A stretch of 64,000 nt of DNA from Leucobacter sp. CX169. Lineage in GTDB: Bacteria; Actinomycetota; Actinomycetes; Actinomycetales; Microbacteriaceae. Below, in pieces: positions 18,506 to 27,495 of this stretch (position 1 is its first letter; each line of letters begins with the position of its first letter). Location: assembly GCF_017161405.1 (NCBI RefSeq), contig NZ_CP071051.1:2418001-2482000 (forward strand). The letters are read 5' to 3'. The notes beneath the pieces are model-generated. The model was given only the letters and a program-made list of their open reading frames with translations. It was not told where the DNA came from and did no database searches. A program made the position numbers and the translations under genes.

Positions 18506-19291
18506 GTGGTGGACGAAGCAGGGCTCGGCGGAATCCTGTACCCCACCCGGCTCCCCACATTCCATCGCGTCCCCGCTCCGACCGAGCTCGTCGAGCTCGT
18601 GCGGTGGTTCTGGATCCCGCGATGGGACCTCGCCCCCGGGCGGACGTCGCGGCAGACGATTCTGCCGTTTCCGGCCTCGAATCTCGTCGTCGGGCCCGAG
18701 GGGGTGACGCTTTCCGGGCCGACGACCGGGGTCTCGCACCGGGACCTTCGTGGGAAGGGGTGGGCGGTCGGCGCCCTGCTGCGCCCGGCCGCGGCGGCGT
18801 CCCTCTCCTGGGCGCTCGAGGACATCGCCGACACCGAGGTAATCTTCGAAGCACCAGAGCTTCACTTGGCCGTCGCGGAAGCAATGCAGAAGGACAGCGC
18901 GGCCGCCCGGGAGCGCGCGGCCGACGCGTTCGCCGCCTGGATCACGGCACTTCTGCCGCGCCCCGAACAGGCCGATGAACTGGGCAACCAGCTCGAAGAT
19001 CTCATCGCGTCCGATCGATCCATCGTCCGCGTCGACCAATTGGCCGAGCGCCTGGCGATGTCGACGCGCAGCGTACAACGACTCGCGCTGCGCACCGTCG
19101 GGCTGCCGCCCCTCGCAGTGATCCGCCGCTATCGCCTGCAGGAAGCCGCGGAACGCCTCCGATCCGCGCCCGAATTCACCATCGGACAGATCGCGGTCGA
19201 TCTCGGCTACAGCGACAACGCCCATCTCACGGCAGACTTTCACCGGATCCTCGGAATCACGCCGACCGCGTACCGTCGCGACCAGGCCTAG
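18506..19291 (+). CDS. AraC-family transcriptional regulator
   Basis: A 261-residue regulator. The C-terminal AraC DNA-binding domain has two helix-turn-helices: RVDQLAERLAMSTRSVQRL and TIGQIAVDLGYSDNAHLTAD, followed by FHRILGITPTAYRR. The N-terminal part contains the conserved VRWFWIPRW and LPFPASNLVVGP seen in regulators with a DUF6597-like sensor domain. GTG 18506 is chosen because AGGGAG lies just upstream; the frame is open to 18461. It was divergently paired with the VOC gene now split by IS3, which suggests it regulated that gene. Confidence 0.9.
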   Translation: MVDEAGLGGILYPTRLPTFHRVPAPTELVELVRWFWIPRWDLAPGRTSRQTILPFPASNLVVGPEGVTLSGPTTGVSHRDLRGKGWAVGALLRPAAAASLSWALEDIADTEVIFEAPELHLAVAEAMQKDSAAARERAADAFAAWITALLPRPEQADELGNQLEDLIASDRSIVRVDQLAERLAMSTRSVQRLALRTVGLPPLAVIRRYRLQEAAERLRSAPEFTIGQIAVDLGYSDNAHLTADFHRILGITPTAYRRDQA

Positions 19292-19332
19292 CCCGGCGAC
19301 GTCGCTGGGGCCCGCACGAGTAAGGTCGTTCC

Positions 19333-19812
19333 ATGGGCACGCGCATCGAGCATTCCGGGGACACCCGCGCTCGCCCGCCACACCTCCGCGCGACCTTTCT
19401 CGCCAGTGTGGCGTTGGGGGGCGCCGTCGGCGCCGCCACCCGAGAGGGCCTCGCGCTCGCTATCCCGCCGCTCGGCGACGTCCCCGTCGCGATCGCGTTG
19501 ATCAACGTGAGCGGAGCGTTTCTCCTGGGCTGGCTCTTCGAAGCGCTCGCGCACCTCACACCTGACGACCCGACCCCGCGACGCCTGAGGCTGCTCTTGG
19601 GCACCGGTTTCTGCGGCGGCTTCACCACCTACAGTGCGCTCGCCACCGGAACAGCCCTGCTCATCGTGGACGGGCGGCCCGGCGCAGCCGCTGCCTATGC
19701 TCTGGGCACGGTCATCGTCGGGGCCTTCGCCACCTGGGCGGGCATCGCGCTCGCCGCCGGCCTGCGTGCGCGCTCGCGGCCGCGCCCCTCTCCCGACGGG
19801 ACCGCCAGGTGA
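19333..19812 (+). CDS. crcB: fluoride channel subunit Fluc/CrcB (first of pair)
   Basis: A 159-residue four-helix membrane protein that exports fluoride passively. Family motifs are LINVSGAFLLGWL and LGTGFCGGFTTYSAL, with the conserved Asn and the Phe/Thr/Ser pore residues. An extra basic N-terminus of about 20 residues precedes helix 1. It overlaps the next gene by 4 bases (GTGA). Two different Fluc proteins in tandem usually form a heterodimer. Confidence 0.93.
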   Translation: MGTRIEHSGDTRARPPHLRATFLASVALGGAVGAATREGLALAIPPLGDVPVAIALINVSGAFLLGWLFEALAHLTPDDPTPRRLRLLLGTGFCGGFTTYSALATGTALLIVDGRPGAAAAYALGTVIVGAFATWAGIALAAGLRARSRPRPSPDGTAR

Positions 19813-20186
19813 CGCCGCTCATCTTCGCGATGCTTGCGCTCGCGGGTGGCGCGGGGTCGGCGGCCAGGTTCTTCGTCGACGGCCTCATTCGCACGCACCT
19901 CCGCACACAGTTCGTCTGGGCCACGACCATCGTCAACGTGTCGGGTTCGCTCGTCCTCGGCGTCCTCACCGGCATCGCGCTGACGGATTTGGTACCTCAC
20001 GAGCTCGGAGTCGTGCTCGGCACCGGGTTCTTGGGCGGTTACACGACCTTCAGTACCGCAAGCTACGAGACGGTGCACCTGATTCAGCAACGCCGCTTTG
20101 GCGCCTCGCTGATGAGCGGCATCGGCATGCTGGTGTTCTCCGTGGCCGCCGCCTTGCTCGGGTTGTGGCTCGGCACACGGTTCTAG
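19809..20186 (+). CDS. crcB: fluoride channel subunit Fluc/CrcB (second of pair)
   Basis: A 125-residue Fluc protein with TIVNVSGSLVLGVL and LGTGFLGGYTTFSTAS. Translation is coupled to the first subunit through the overlapping GTGA. No fluoride riboswitch could be recognised upstream of the pair. Confidence 0.93.
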   Translation: MTPLIFAMLALAGGAGSAARFFVDGLIRTHLRTQFVWATTIVNVSGSLVLGVLTGIALTDLVPHELGVVLGTGFLGGYTTFSTASYETVHLIQQRRFGASLMSGIGMLVFSVAAALLGLWLGTRF

Positions 20187-20265
20187 CGCAGGATCCCTGG
20201 GCCGGTCGGGGAATACTCAGCAACGCTCCGTAGCGTGGGGGTTCCCTTCACGAGAGGAGCCTCCA

Positions 20266-20466
20266 ATGGGCATTCTGGATAACGCAAAGGAAACCGCCGA
20301 AGCCGCCGCCAAGAAGATTGGTGACGTTGTGGAAGAAGGCGTCGACAAGCTCAAGGACAAGGCTGACGAGGTGCGAGCCGACCTCGACGTAAAGAAGGCT
20401 GAGGCTGAACGGGACGCCGTCAAGGCGCGCAACGAAGCGAAAGAGAAGCTACGCGACGATCAATAG
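20266..20466 (+). CDS. small charged helical protein
   Basis: A 66-residue protein, MGILDNAKETAEAAAKKIGD onward, almost entirely Lys/Glu/Asp/Ala with heptad-like spacing, so a long amphipathic or coiled-coil helix. It resembles CsbD-like or LEA-like stress proteins in composition only. A GAGAGGAG Shine-Dalgarno precedes ATG 20266 and a strong terminator follows, so it is probably a monocistronic, well expressed gene. Function unknown. Confidence 0.8.
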   Translation: MGILDNAKETAEAAAKKIGDVVEEGVDKLKDKADEVRADLDVKKAEAERDAVKARNEAKEKLRDDQ

Positions 20467-20484
20467 GTTTTCTCCGCATGAACG

Positions 20485-20519
20485 AAGTGCCTGGCCCCTG
20501 CGGGGGCCGGGCACTTTTC
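20485..20519 (+). terminator. intrinsic terminator of the small helical protein gene
   Basis: AAGTGCCTGGCCCC and GGGGCCGGGCACTT form a GC-rich hairpin with one mismatch, followed by TTTTCT. It starts 18 bases after the stop codon at 20466. Confidence 0.85.
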
Positions 20520-20550
20520 TGTGTGGCGGCTGGGGCCGCGCCGGCCACCG

Positions 20551-21042
20551 CTAGTCTGGATCCCGAATCTTGGCCGCGATTCCGGCCCGGTGCGGAATGA
20601 CGATCCACACACCGACGAGGACCGCGGCGATACCGCCCGCCGCGATGATCCCCGCGAGGCGTCCAAGTACGAAGTCGAAGATCAAGAGGCTGATGCCGGT
20701 GACCGTCGTCGCCACTCCCCAGAGGGTGATCCTCGCGAAGCGATCGGCATAGGCGACGATCCAGTCCTTCGCCTGCTTCCGGAACAGATACCGGTGCAGG
20801 CTCACCGGCGCCAACCCCGCGATGGTCGTGAGCACAGAAATGACGACGAGCGCGAGGTAGACCGTCAGCTGGTACGAATCGAGGTCGGTGAAGCGCGATT
20901 GGAACACCGCTGCCAGCAGAAAGCCCGTGATGATTTGCGTGCCGGTCTGGATGACGCGCATCTCTTGCAACAGCTCATTCCAGTTGCGGTCGAGCCGCTC
21001 TTTCGGCGTCTCATCGATCGGGTGATCCCCCTCAGGCGGCAC
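20551..21042 (-). CDS. DUF6328-like membrane protein
   Basis: A 163-residue protein with four hydrophobic segments. The start region DETPKERLDRNWNELLQEMR and VIQTGTQIITGFLLAAVFQ match the actinobacterial DUF6328 family of unknown function. GTG 21042 is chosen because TGAGGGG lies 8 bases upstream; the longer frame to 21189 has poor composition. It is divergent from the antiporter gene at 21213. Confidence 0.82.
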   Translation of the reverse strand: MPPEGDHPIDETPKERLDRNWNELLQEMRVIQTGTQIITGFLLAAVFQSRFTDLDSYQLTVYLALVVISVLTTIAGLAPVSLHRYLFRKQAKDWIVAYADRFARITLWGVATTVTGISLLIFDFVLGRLAGIIAAGGIAAVLVGVWIVIPHRAGIAAKIRDPD

Positions 21043-21212
21043 GATGGGTCCCCTCAATGTTCTCCGACGCTGCACTGCGCCGGGCAACCCTGCTGCATGT
21101 TCATGTTCGAGCCTCGCAATGGTTGCGACCGCCTCACTCAAAAGTACTTTCCAAGATACACCGAGGTCGCCGGTACAGTGGGAAGTCAATTCGTCGACTC
21201 AACGGGGAGCCC

Positions 21213-22424
21213 ATGCAAGAGACCGCGATCGCGCTCGTCTTTGTCGCCGCGATCGCCGTGCTTGCGCCCATTCTGGCGGCGGTTGTGCGCCGCGCCCTCC
21301 TCGTCCCCCTCGTCGTCTTCGAGATCGCCCTCGGCATGGCAGTCGGCCCGAGCTGGCTCGGCTGGGTGAGCGACTCCTCCCTTCTCGAGATGCTCTCCAC
21401 GCTCGGGCTCGCCATGCTGTTCTTCATGGCGGGCAACGAGATCGCGCCTTCCGCGCTCACCGGGCGTCCCGCCGCCCGCGCCTCCCTGGGGTGGCTGATA
21501 TCGCTCGGCATCGCGCTCGCGGCAGGCTTCACCCTCGGGCAGGATCCTGCCGCTTCTCTCGTCATCGCGATCGCGCTCACGGGCACCGCGCTCGGCACCA
21601 TCATGCCGATCCTGCGCGATGCGGGGCTGTCCAAGGGTCCGCTGGGGGCGGTGATCGTGCCGTTCGGCGCGATCGGCGAGTTCGCTCCCCTCGTGGCGAT
21701 CTCCATTTTCTTGAGCGGCCGCAGTCCGCTCGCCGGCACGATCGTGTTGCTCGTCTTCGTGGCGATCGCCGGGGTCGCGGTGTGGCTCGCGGCGACCGGG
21801 CCGCGGGACTGGCTGCACCGCTTAGTGCGCTCTACCATGCACACGAGCGGCCAGTTCGCGATTCGCTTCGTCGTGCTCGTCCTCGCGGCGCTCGTCGCAG
21901 TCGCGGTGCTACTCGGTATTGATTTCCTGCTCGGCGCCTTCGTCGCGGGCATGCTCGCGAGGCTCGCTCTGCGCGGCGGAGACCCCGAGGACGAGGCGGT
22001 TGTCGAGGCCAAGCTCGAATCGCTCGCCTTCGGGTTCTTCGTGCCCGTGTTCTTCATCATGACCGGGGTGACATTCCCCCTCGACAAGCTGCTCGCCGAC
22101 CAGCGCGCGCTCATCCTGGTGCCCGTGTTCGCCCTGGTGATGCTGCTCGCGCGCGGGGTGCCGGCGTTTCTGCTCGCTGGGCGCGGGGCCTCCGTGTCCG
22201 ACCGCCGCACGGCCGCCTTGTTTACCGCGACCACTCTGCCGCTCGTCATCGCGGTCACCCAGATCGGTGTCGACGAGCAGGTGCTGACGCCGAGCCTCGC
22301 GGCCGCGATGGTGGGTGGCGGCATGCTGTCGGTACTGCTGTTTCCGATGCTCGCGCTCCTCGGTCGGCCCCGCGTCGAGCCATCGGCCGATGCGGATGCG
22401 CTCGACATCGACGCGCACGAATAG
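21213..22424 (+). CDS. cation:proton antiporter (CPA2/KefB-like)
   Basis: A 403-residue protein with 11-12 hydrophobic helices of the Na+/H+ exchanger fold. Visible marks are GLAMLFFMAGNEI, LTGTALGTIMPILRD, VPFGAIGEFAPL and GIDFLLGAFVAGMLARL. No C-terminal TrkA-N regulatory domain is present. ATG 21213 has AACGGGGAG just upstream; the frame extends to 21057 but with a non-membrane N-terminus. Ion specificity cannot be told. Confidence 0.9.
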   Translation: MQETAIALVFVAAIAVLAPILAAVVRRALLVPLVVFEIALGMAVGPSWLGWVSDSSLLEMLSTLGLAMLFFMAGNEIAPSALTGRPAARASLGWLISLGIALAAGFTLGQDPAASLVIAIALTGTALGTIMPILRDAGLSKGPLGAVIVPFGAIGEFAPLVAISIFLSGRSPLAGTIVLLVFVAIAGVAVWLAATGPRDWLHRLVRSTMHTSGQFAIRFVVLVLAALVAVAVLLGIDFLLGAFVAGMLARLALRGGDPEDEAVVEAKLESLAFGFFVPVFFIMTGVTFPLDKLLADQRALILVPVFALVMLLARGVPAFLLAGRGASVSDRRTAALFTATTLPLVIAVTQIGVDEQVLTPSLAAAMVGGGMLSVLLFPMLALLGRPRVEPSADADALDIDAHE

Positions 22425-22516
22425 CGACCCGCGGCGACTCGATTGGCCGAAGCGACCGCCACCTCATAAACTTGCATACAGTCCAGGTCACTGACGCTCA
22501 GGGGGAGCAGCACATC

Positions 22517-23404
22517 ATGAACACTCCGGCACCGACGACGAGCACCACTCCCACTCCGGCGGCGGTCGTCCGCGAGGACGACGGGTACTTTGGCCCGGAC
22601 AGCGTGAGCTGGCGCCTGTTCGCCGATCCGTCGGCGAAGCTGGGCGGCGTCGCGGCGATCCTGATGCAGGCACTGAACCCGCAGATGATGCGCCTCTTCG
22701 ACGCGGCAAGCGGGTATGCGACCGACATGGCCGGCCGCGCCGAGCGCACGGGCCGGTACATCGACACCACCATCTTTGGTGACACAGCGCACGCGGATGC
22801 CGCGGGCGAATCGGTGCGACGCATGCACGCCGCGAGCCGCTGGACCGACCCGCAGACCGGCATCGAGCACCGCGCCGACACCCAGGCGTGGCTGGAGTGG
22901 ACCCACAACACCGTCACTTGGGGAGTCCTCCGCGCCGCTGACGAGTTTGGCCCGGCGCTCACCCCGGCAGAGCAGGACGCGTTCGTGCTCGAGCAGCACG
23001 TCGCCGCCCGCCTGGCCGGCGTCGACACCGAAGGGCTCTCCGCCACCCGCGCCGAACTCGATACCTATATGGACGCGCAGCGCGGCTGGATGGCCCTGAC
23101 GCTCCCCGCCGCCGAACTCGCGAAGAACCTGCGCCGCCCGGGCCTCCGCGGCAACCCCCTCAAGGTGTGGACCGGCATTGTGATCCAGGACGGGATCCTG
23201 TGGCTGCTGCCCGAGTGGGGCCGCGAACTCTACGGGATCGAGGGGCGCCCCATGAACCTGCGTGCCGCGGCCGCGACCACCAAGAAGATGATCGCAACGG
23301 CACGGCGCAGCGCGGGGTACGACCAGATCATCACCGAGATCACCGATCGGGTCGACACGCACCCGTACCGCAAGGTGCGGGCCAAGAAGGCAAACGCAGC
23401 GTGA
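22517..23404 (+). CDS. oxygenase MpaB family protein (DUF2236)
   Basis: A 295-residue protein. Family motifs include DSVSWRLFADPSAKLGG near the start, ALNPQMMRLFDAASGY, HTAD-type TQAWLEWTHNTVTWGVL, and the later YMDAQRGWMALT. MpaB-like proteins bind heme or a metal and oxidise hydrophobic substrates. ATG 22517 with GGGGAG upstream is preferred to 22472. Its stop overlaps the start of the phosphodiesterase gene (GTGA). Confidence 0.88.
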   Translation: MNTPAPTTSTTPTPAAVVREDDGYFGPDSVSWRLFADPSAKLGGVAAILMQALNPQMMRLFDAASGYATDMAGRAERTGRYIDTTIFGDTAHADAAGESVRRMHAASRWTDPQTGIEHRADTQAWLEWTHNTVTWGVLRAADEFGPALTPAEQDAFVLEQHVAARLAGVDTEGLSATRAELDTYMDAQRGWMALTLPAAELAKNLRRPGLRGNPLKVWTGIVIQDGILWLLPEWGRELYGIEGRPMNLRAAAATTKKMIATARRSAGYDQIITEITDRVDTHPYRKVRAKKANAA

Positions 23405-25269
23405 GCCCGCGCGCACCGCGTCGACCGTTCTTCCGCTCGACCGGCCTGTTCGTCCGGGAGGCGTTTCGGACCATCCGCGCGGGCGGGTGGCGGCTCGTCG
23501 CGCTGTACGCCGGGAGCCAGCTCGCCATCATCCTCGTCGCGCTTCCCGTCATCCGCTGGCTCTTCGCCGAGGCGCTGCGGGCGAGCGGCATGGTCGGGCT
23601 CGACCTCGGAGCGCTCAGCATCGGGCCGGGACTCCCGATCACGCTGCTGCTGATCGTGGTCATCACGCTGCTCGCGTTCTGGCTGATCTCGTTGCAGCTG
23701 GCGCTTCTGATCATTGCACTCGGCAGGATCCGGGCCGGGGAGTCGTTGCACCTGCGGGTCGTCGCGGCGGACCTCAGCCATATCGCGAAGAAGCTGGTGC
23801 GGCCCTCCTCGGCGCCGCTCGTCGGGCTCTTGTTCTTCCTGATGCCGCTTGCCAACTTCGGCTTCATCTCGGTGCTCACGCGCGCGATCTCGGTGCCGGC
23901 GTTCATCACGGGAGAGCTGGAGAAAACCACGGGCGGGACGATCGCGCTGATCGTGTTCTTCGCGGCGATCGCGTTCCTGAACCTGCGCTTCGCGCTCGCG
24001 TTGCCCATCTTCGCGCTGAGCGACGCGACCGGTGGCCGCGCGATGCGTGCGAGCTGGCGGCTCACCCGCGGCTTTCTCACACGGGCCTCGGTGCTTGCGG
24101 CGGGGGCACTCGCGATCCTGTTCGGCTCTGTCGGCATTGCGCTCGTGAGCGCGTTCGCCCTCGTCCCGACGGTCATCAGCGACCTGCAGACGCCCGGCGC
24201 CTCGGTCACCGTCGCGGCCTTCAGCCTGGGCGTCTCGCAGGTCATCGCCGTCGCATTGGCAGGCATCACGGTTGCGGCGCTCGCGGCCGTCCTCGTCTCC
24301 GCCCTCGCGAGCTGGGCGGACGAGCTCCCGGCCTCCATCACGCTGCGCGAGCTGGGCGGGGGCCTCGACACGCAGACCGTGGCGCACCGCACCGGGTTCA
24401 ACCGCAGGTCCGCGCTGATCCTAACCGGCCTGGCCGCCGCAATCGTGCTCGTGCTCGGATTCGCGAACCTGCGCGTTGTGCAGGAGCTGAGTAGCCACCC
24501 CGACACTCTGGCACTCGCGCACCGCGGCTTCAGCCAGGAGGGCGCCGAGAACACCATCGGGGGCCTAGAGGCCGCGCACCGGGCTGGCGCGGACTTCGTC
24601 GAGATCGATGTCATGGAGACGAAGGATCGTCAGTTCGTCGTGATGCACGACGCAAACCTGTCGCGGCTCGCCGGACGCGACGAAGCCGTCGCGGACCTCA
24701 CGTTTGACGAGCTCACCGCCATCACGGTGACCGATCAGTACGGCCACGAGGGGCTCATTCCCTCGCTCGAGGAGTACCTGAACCGGGCCGACGAGCTCGA
24801 CCAGCCGCTACTCATCGAGATCAAGCTGCACGGGGGCGAAGCGCCCGAGCTCGTGCCCCGGCTGGTCGCAGAGATCGAGGGGCTGGGATATCTCGAAGAC
24901 CACATCTACCACGGCCTCGACAAGCCCACTATCGAGTCCCTCAAAGCGTTCCGTCCGAACCTGACGGTCGGGTACACCATGGCCTTTGCCGGCTCAGACG
25001 CCCCCGACACGACCGCAGACTTCATCGTCGTCGAGGGCTGGTCCTCGACCCCGGCGCTGCAGCGAGCGGCGCTGAACAAGGGACTCGCCTACCTGGTCTG
25101 GACCGTGAACGACCCCGAAGAACAGCGCCAGCTGCTGCGCGACGACGTCGACGGAATCATCACTGACCGTCCGGATCTCGCGATCGAGTCCCGCGGGGAA
25201 ATGGACCAGGATCAGGGTGTCGCCGGGGTGCTCTCGGACGCGCTCGCGCGGTTGGTGCGGCTGGGGTAG
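23401..25269 (+). CDS. membrane-anchored glycerophosphodiester phosphodiesterase
   Basis: A 622-residue two-part protein. Residues 1 to about 360 form a multi-span membrane domain (glycerophosphoryl diester phosphodiesterase membrane domain). The C-terminal part is a GDPD TIM barrel with catalytic LAHRGFSQEGAENTIGG, FVEIDVMETKDRQFVVMHD and the late LVWTVNDPEE. It would cleave glycerophosphodiesters at the outer membrane face. GTG 23401 overlaps the MpaB stop, so the two are translationally coupled. Confidence 0.9.
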   Translation: MSPRAPRRPFFRSTGLFVREAFRTIRAGGWRLVALYAGSQLAIILVALPVIRWLFAEALRASGMVGLDLGALSIGPGLPITLLLIVVITLLAFWLISLQLALLIIALGRIRAGESLHLRVVAADLSHIAKKLVRPSSAPLVGLLFFLMPLANFGFISVLTRAISVPAFITGELEKTTGGTIALIVFFAAIAFLNLRFALALPIFALSDATGGRAMRASWRLTRGFLTRASVLAAGALAILFGSVGIALVSAFALVPTVISDLQTPGASVTVAAFSLGVSQVIAVALAGITVAALAAVLVSALASWADELPASITLRELGGGLDTQTVAHRTGFNRRSALILTGLAAAIVLVLGFANLRVVQELSSHPDTLALAHRGFSQEGAENTIGGLEAAHRAGADFVEIDVMETKDRQFVVMHDANLSRLAGRDEAVADLTFDELTAITVTDQYGHEGLIPSLEEYLNRADELDQPLLIEIKLHGGEAPELVPRLVAEIEGLGYLEDHIYHGLDKPTIESLKAFRPNLTVGYTMAFAGSDAPDTTADFIVVEGWSSTPALQRAALNKGLAYLVWTVNDPEEQRQLLRDDVDGIITDRPDLAIESRGEMDQDQGVAGVLSDALARLVRLG

Positions 25270-25332
25270 CCGAGGTAGCTGGCTCGACTGCAGGATCCTG
25301 TCCGAAGACCGCCCCGGCTGCGGCCCGGCCAG

Positions 25333-26013
25333 CTATTCCGAAGCCCGCGCGCGTTTCCGGTTGCGCAACACCCGCGACACGACAAACCACGCGACGAGCG
25401 CGAGAATGATGATGACGATCAGGTCCGAGAGCACTCCACTCCATTGCTCGAGGAGTGGCCGGATCGCGGGGCCGAAGGCGTAGCCGAGGCCGATCCAGAG
25501 GCCGTTCCACAACCCGGAACCGGCGAAGGTATAGCAGGTGAACTTCAACAGCGACATGCGCTCAATCCCGGCCGGGATCGAGATAAACGAGCGCACGAGC
25601 GGCACGCAGCGCCCAAAGAAGACGGCGGCGCCACCCCACCTCTGAAAGAACGCTTCGGCCCGATCGAAGTCGTCGTGCTCCATGAGCGGGATCTTGCCGA
25701 CCACCCGGCGCGTGCGATCGCGCCCGAACGCCGCCCCGATCGCGTACCAGAGCCACGCGCCAATGAGCGCGCCGAGCGTGGCCATGGCCCACGCCAGCCA
25801 AAAACTCATGCGCCCCTCGTATGCGAGAAATCCTGCCCCGGGCAGTACCGCCTCGGAGGGGATGGGCGGCACAAACGTTTCGATCAGGACGGCGAGGCCG
25901 ACGCCGATCTCGCCGAGCTTGTCCATGAGGTCAAGCACCCACCCAATGAATCCCTCGTATCCGGTGCTGGGATCTGTCTGAGCCAGCACGGTGGCGGCGA
26001 GGGAGAAGGTCAC
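25333..26013 (-). CDS. DedA family membrane protein
   Basis: A 226-residue protein with family motifs ETFVPPIPSEAVLPGAGFLA, WLWYAIGAAFGRD, FFQRWGGAAVFFGRCVPLVR and SFISIPAGIERM. DedA proteins are proposed lipid scramblases/undecaprenyl phosphate transporters. It starts with GTG 26013 and lies 99 bases after mgtE, same strand, so both may share a transcript. A Lys/Arg-rich tail follows the last helix. Confidence 0.9.
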   Translation of the reverse strand: MTFSLAATVLAQTDPSTGYEGFIGWVLDLMDKLGEIGVGLAVLIETFVPPIPSEAVLPGAGFLAYEGRMSFWLAWAMATLGALIGAWLWYAIGAAFGRDRTRRVVGKIPLMEHDDFDRAEAFFQRWGGAAVFFGRCVPLVRSFISIPAGIERMSLLKFTCYTFAGSGLWNGLWIGLGYAFGPAIRPLLEQWSGVLSDLIVIIILALVAWFVVSRVLRNRKRARASE

Positions 26014-26112
26014 AGGTGCTCGGCTTTCATCGAAGATCGTGAACGGCAGGGAAAGTCTTCGGGCGCGCGAGCGCCCCGACCAGTATGCCGCGCCCCGCTG
26101 GCAGAATCCCGG

Positions 26113-27456
26113 TTACAGGCCGAGGACGGCGCGAGCGATCGTGAAGTACACGATCAACCCGGTCGCGTCGCAGAAGGTCGAGATGAAGGGGGTCGAGAAT
26201 ACTGCGGGGTCAACACGGATGGCCTTTGCGAGCAGCGGCATGGCCCCGCCAACGGTCGCCGCAAGCGCGCAGATGATGAGCAACGACAGCCCGATGATGA
26301 TGCCGAAGTCGAGGCCGAACACGAGGCCCGCGAGTGCGAAGCCGAGCGTGCCGAGCAGGGCGCCCAGCAGGGCACCCACCTGCACCTCGCGCAGCAGCAC
26401 CTTGCCCACGTCGCTCGGGCGCACGTCACCCACCGCGAGGGCGCGGATGACCGTCGCGGCGGCCTGCGAACCCGTATTGCCTCCCGTGCCGGTGAGCAGT
26501 GGGATGAACAGGGCGAGCACGACCTGCTGTTCAAGCGTCGCCGAGAAGATGTCGAGCACTTGCACCGTCAGCAACGCCGAGACGGCAAGCACGAGCAGCC
26601 AAACGACCCGCGAGCGGGTAATCGAGAACACCGAGGTCGACAGGTACGGGCGGCGCAGCGGCTCGGCGCCGCCGGCGCGGGCCGCGTCCTCCTCCTCCGC
26701 GTCACGCAGGATCTGGTTCGCGTCGTCGATCGTCAAGATGCCCAGCAGGCGCCGCTCGCTGTCCACCACGGGCATCAGCAGATACTCGCCATCGCTGAGC
26801 AACCGAGCCGCTTCCTCCGCCGGGAGTGTCGCGTTGACCACTTCCGGCTCGCTCATCAGCTCAGCGATGCGAATGCCGGGATCACTCGCGATCACTTCGC
26901 GCAGGCTGACCACGCCAACGATTTCTCGCGCGCGGTCGGTGACCAGCACGGTGTAAATCGTTTCGGCGTCGGCGGCACCGCGGCGCACCCGCTCCATGGT
27001 CTGCGCCACGGTCAGATCCGGGTGCGTGCTCACATACTCCGGGCTCATGCGCCGGCCCACACTGCCCACCGGGTAGCCCAGGATCGCCGCGGTCTGCTCG
27101 CGCTCGCGGCGCGGCAGGCCGTGCAGCAGACGGGTGGCGACGCTCGCGGGGAGCTCCTCGATCAGCTGCGCCCGATCGTCGGGGTCGAGCTCCGCGAAGA
27201 GCGAGGTGACCTCGTCATCGCGCAGCGCAGCGACCAGGTCACCCTGGACGGCCGACTCGAGCCGCTCGAACACCTCAAGTGCCCGATCCTTGCTCAGCAG
27301 GCGGTAGATGATCGCGGCGCGGGCCAAGCTGGTGCGCTCGACGATGTCTGCGACCTCGCGCGGGGAGAGGAGGCTCAGGAGCTCGGAGGCGGCGGACAGC
27401 CGACCCGCCGCAACTTCTTGCAGCAGGTCCTGTTCGATGCGAACCGTTTCTTCCAT
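26113..27456 (-). CDS. mgtE: magnesium transporter MgtE
   Basis: A 447-residue channel. The N domain (EVAAGRLSAASELLSLLSPREVADIVE) is followed by paired CBS domains (TVLVTDRAREIVGVVSLREV and LMPVVDSERRLLGILTIDD). Then come five membrane helices with LTGTGGNTGSQAAATVIRAL and the pore-lining end segment TPFISTFCDATGLIVYFTIA. The CBS domains sense intracellular Mg2+ and gate the pore. The start has GGGAAGGGAGAGGCTC ahead of the ATG. Confidence 0.95.
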   Translation of the reverse strand: MEETVRIEQDLLQEVAAGRLSAASELLSLLSPREVADIVERTSLARAAIIYRLLSKDRALEVFERLESAVQGDLVAALRDDEVTSLFAELDPDDRAQLIEELPASVATRLLHGLPRREREQTAAILGYPVGSVGRRMSPEYVSTHPDLTVAQTMERVRRGAADAETIYTVLVTDRAREIVGVVSLREVIASDPGIRIAELMSEPEVVNATLPAEEAARLLSDGEYLLMPVVDSERRLLGILTIDDANQILRDAEEEDAARAGGAEPLRRPYLSTSVFSITRSRVVWLLVLAVSALLTVQVLDIFSATLEQQVVLALFIPLLTGTGGNTGSQAAATVIRALAVGDVRPSDVGKVLLREVQVGALLGALLGTLGFALAGLVFGLDFGIIIGLSLLIICALAATVGGAMPLLAKAIRVDPAVFSTPFISTFCDATGLIVYFTIARAVLGL

Positions 27457-27495
27457 GAGCCTCTCCCTTCCCAGCGCGAGCCTAGCGGTGCGGGA

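Noticed and set aside
19292-19332. fluoride riboswitch before the crcB pair
   Set aside because: The gap is only 41 bases and I could not find the conserved crcB-motif elements.
21134-23416. 760-codon open frame on the minus strand
   Set aside because: It lies opposite the antiporter and MpaB genes, whose translations have clear families; its Arg/Ser-rich composition is a high-GC shadow.
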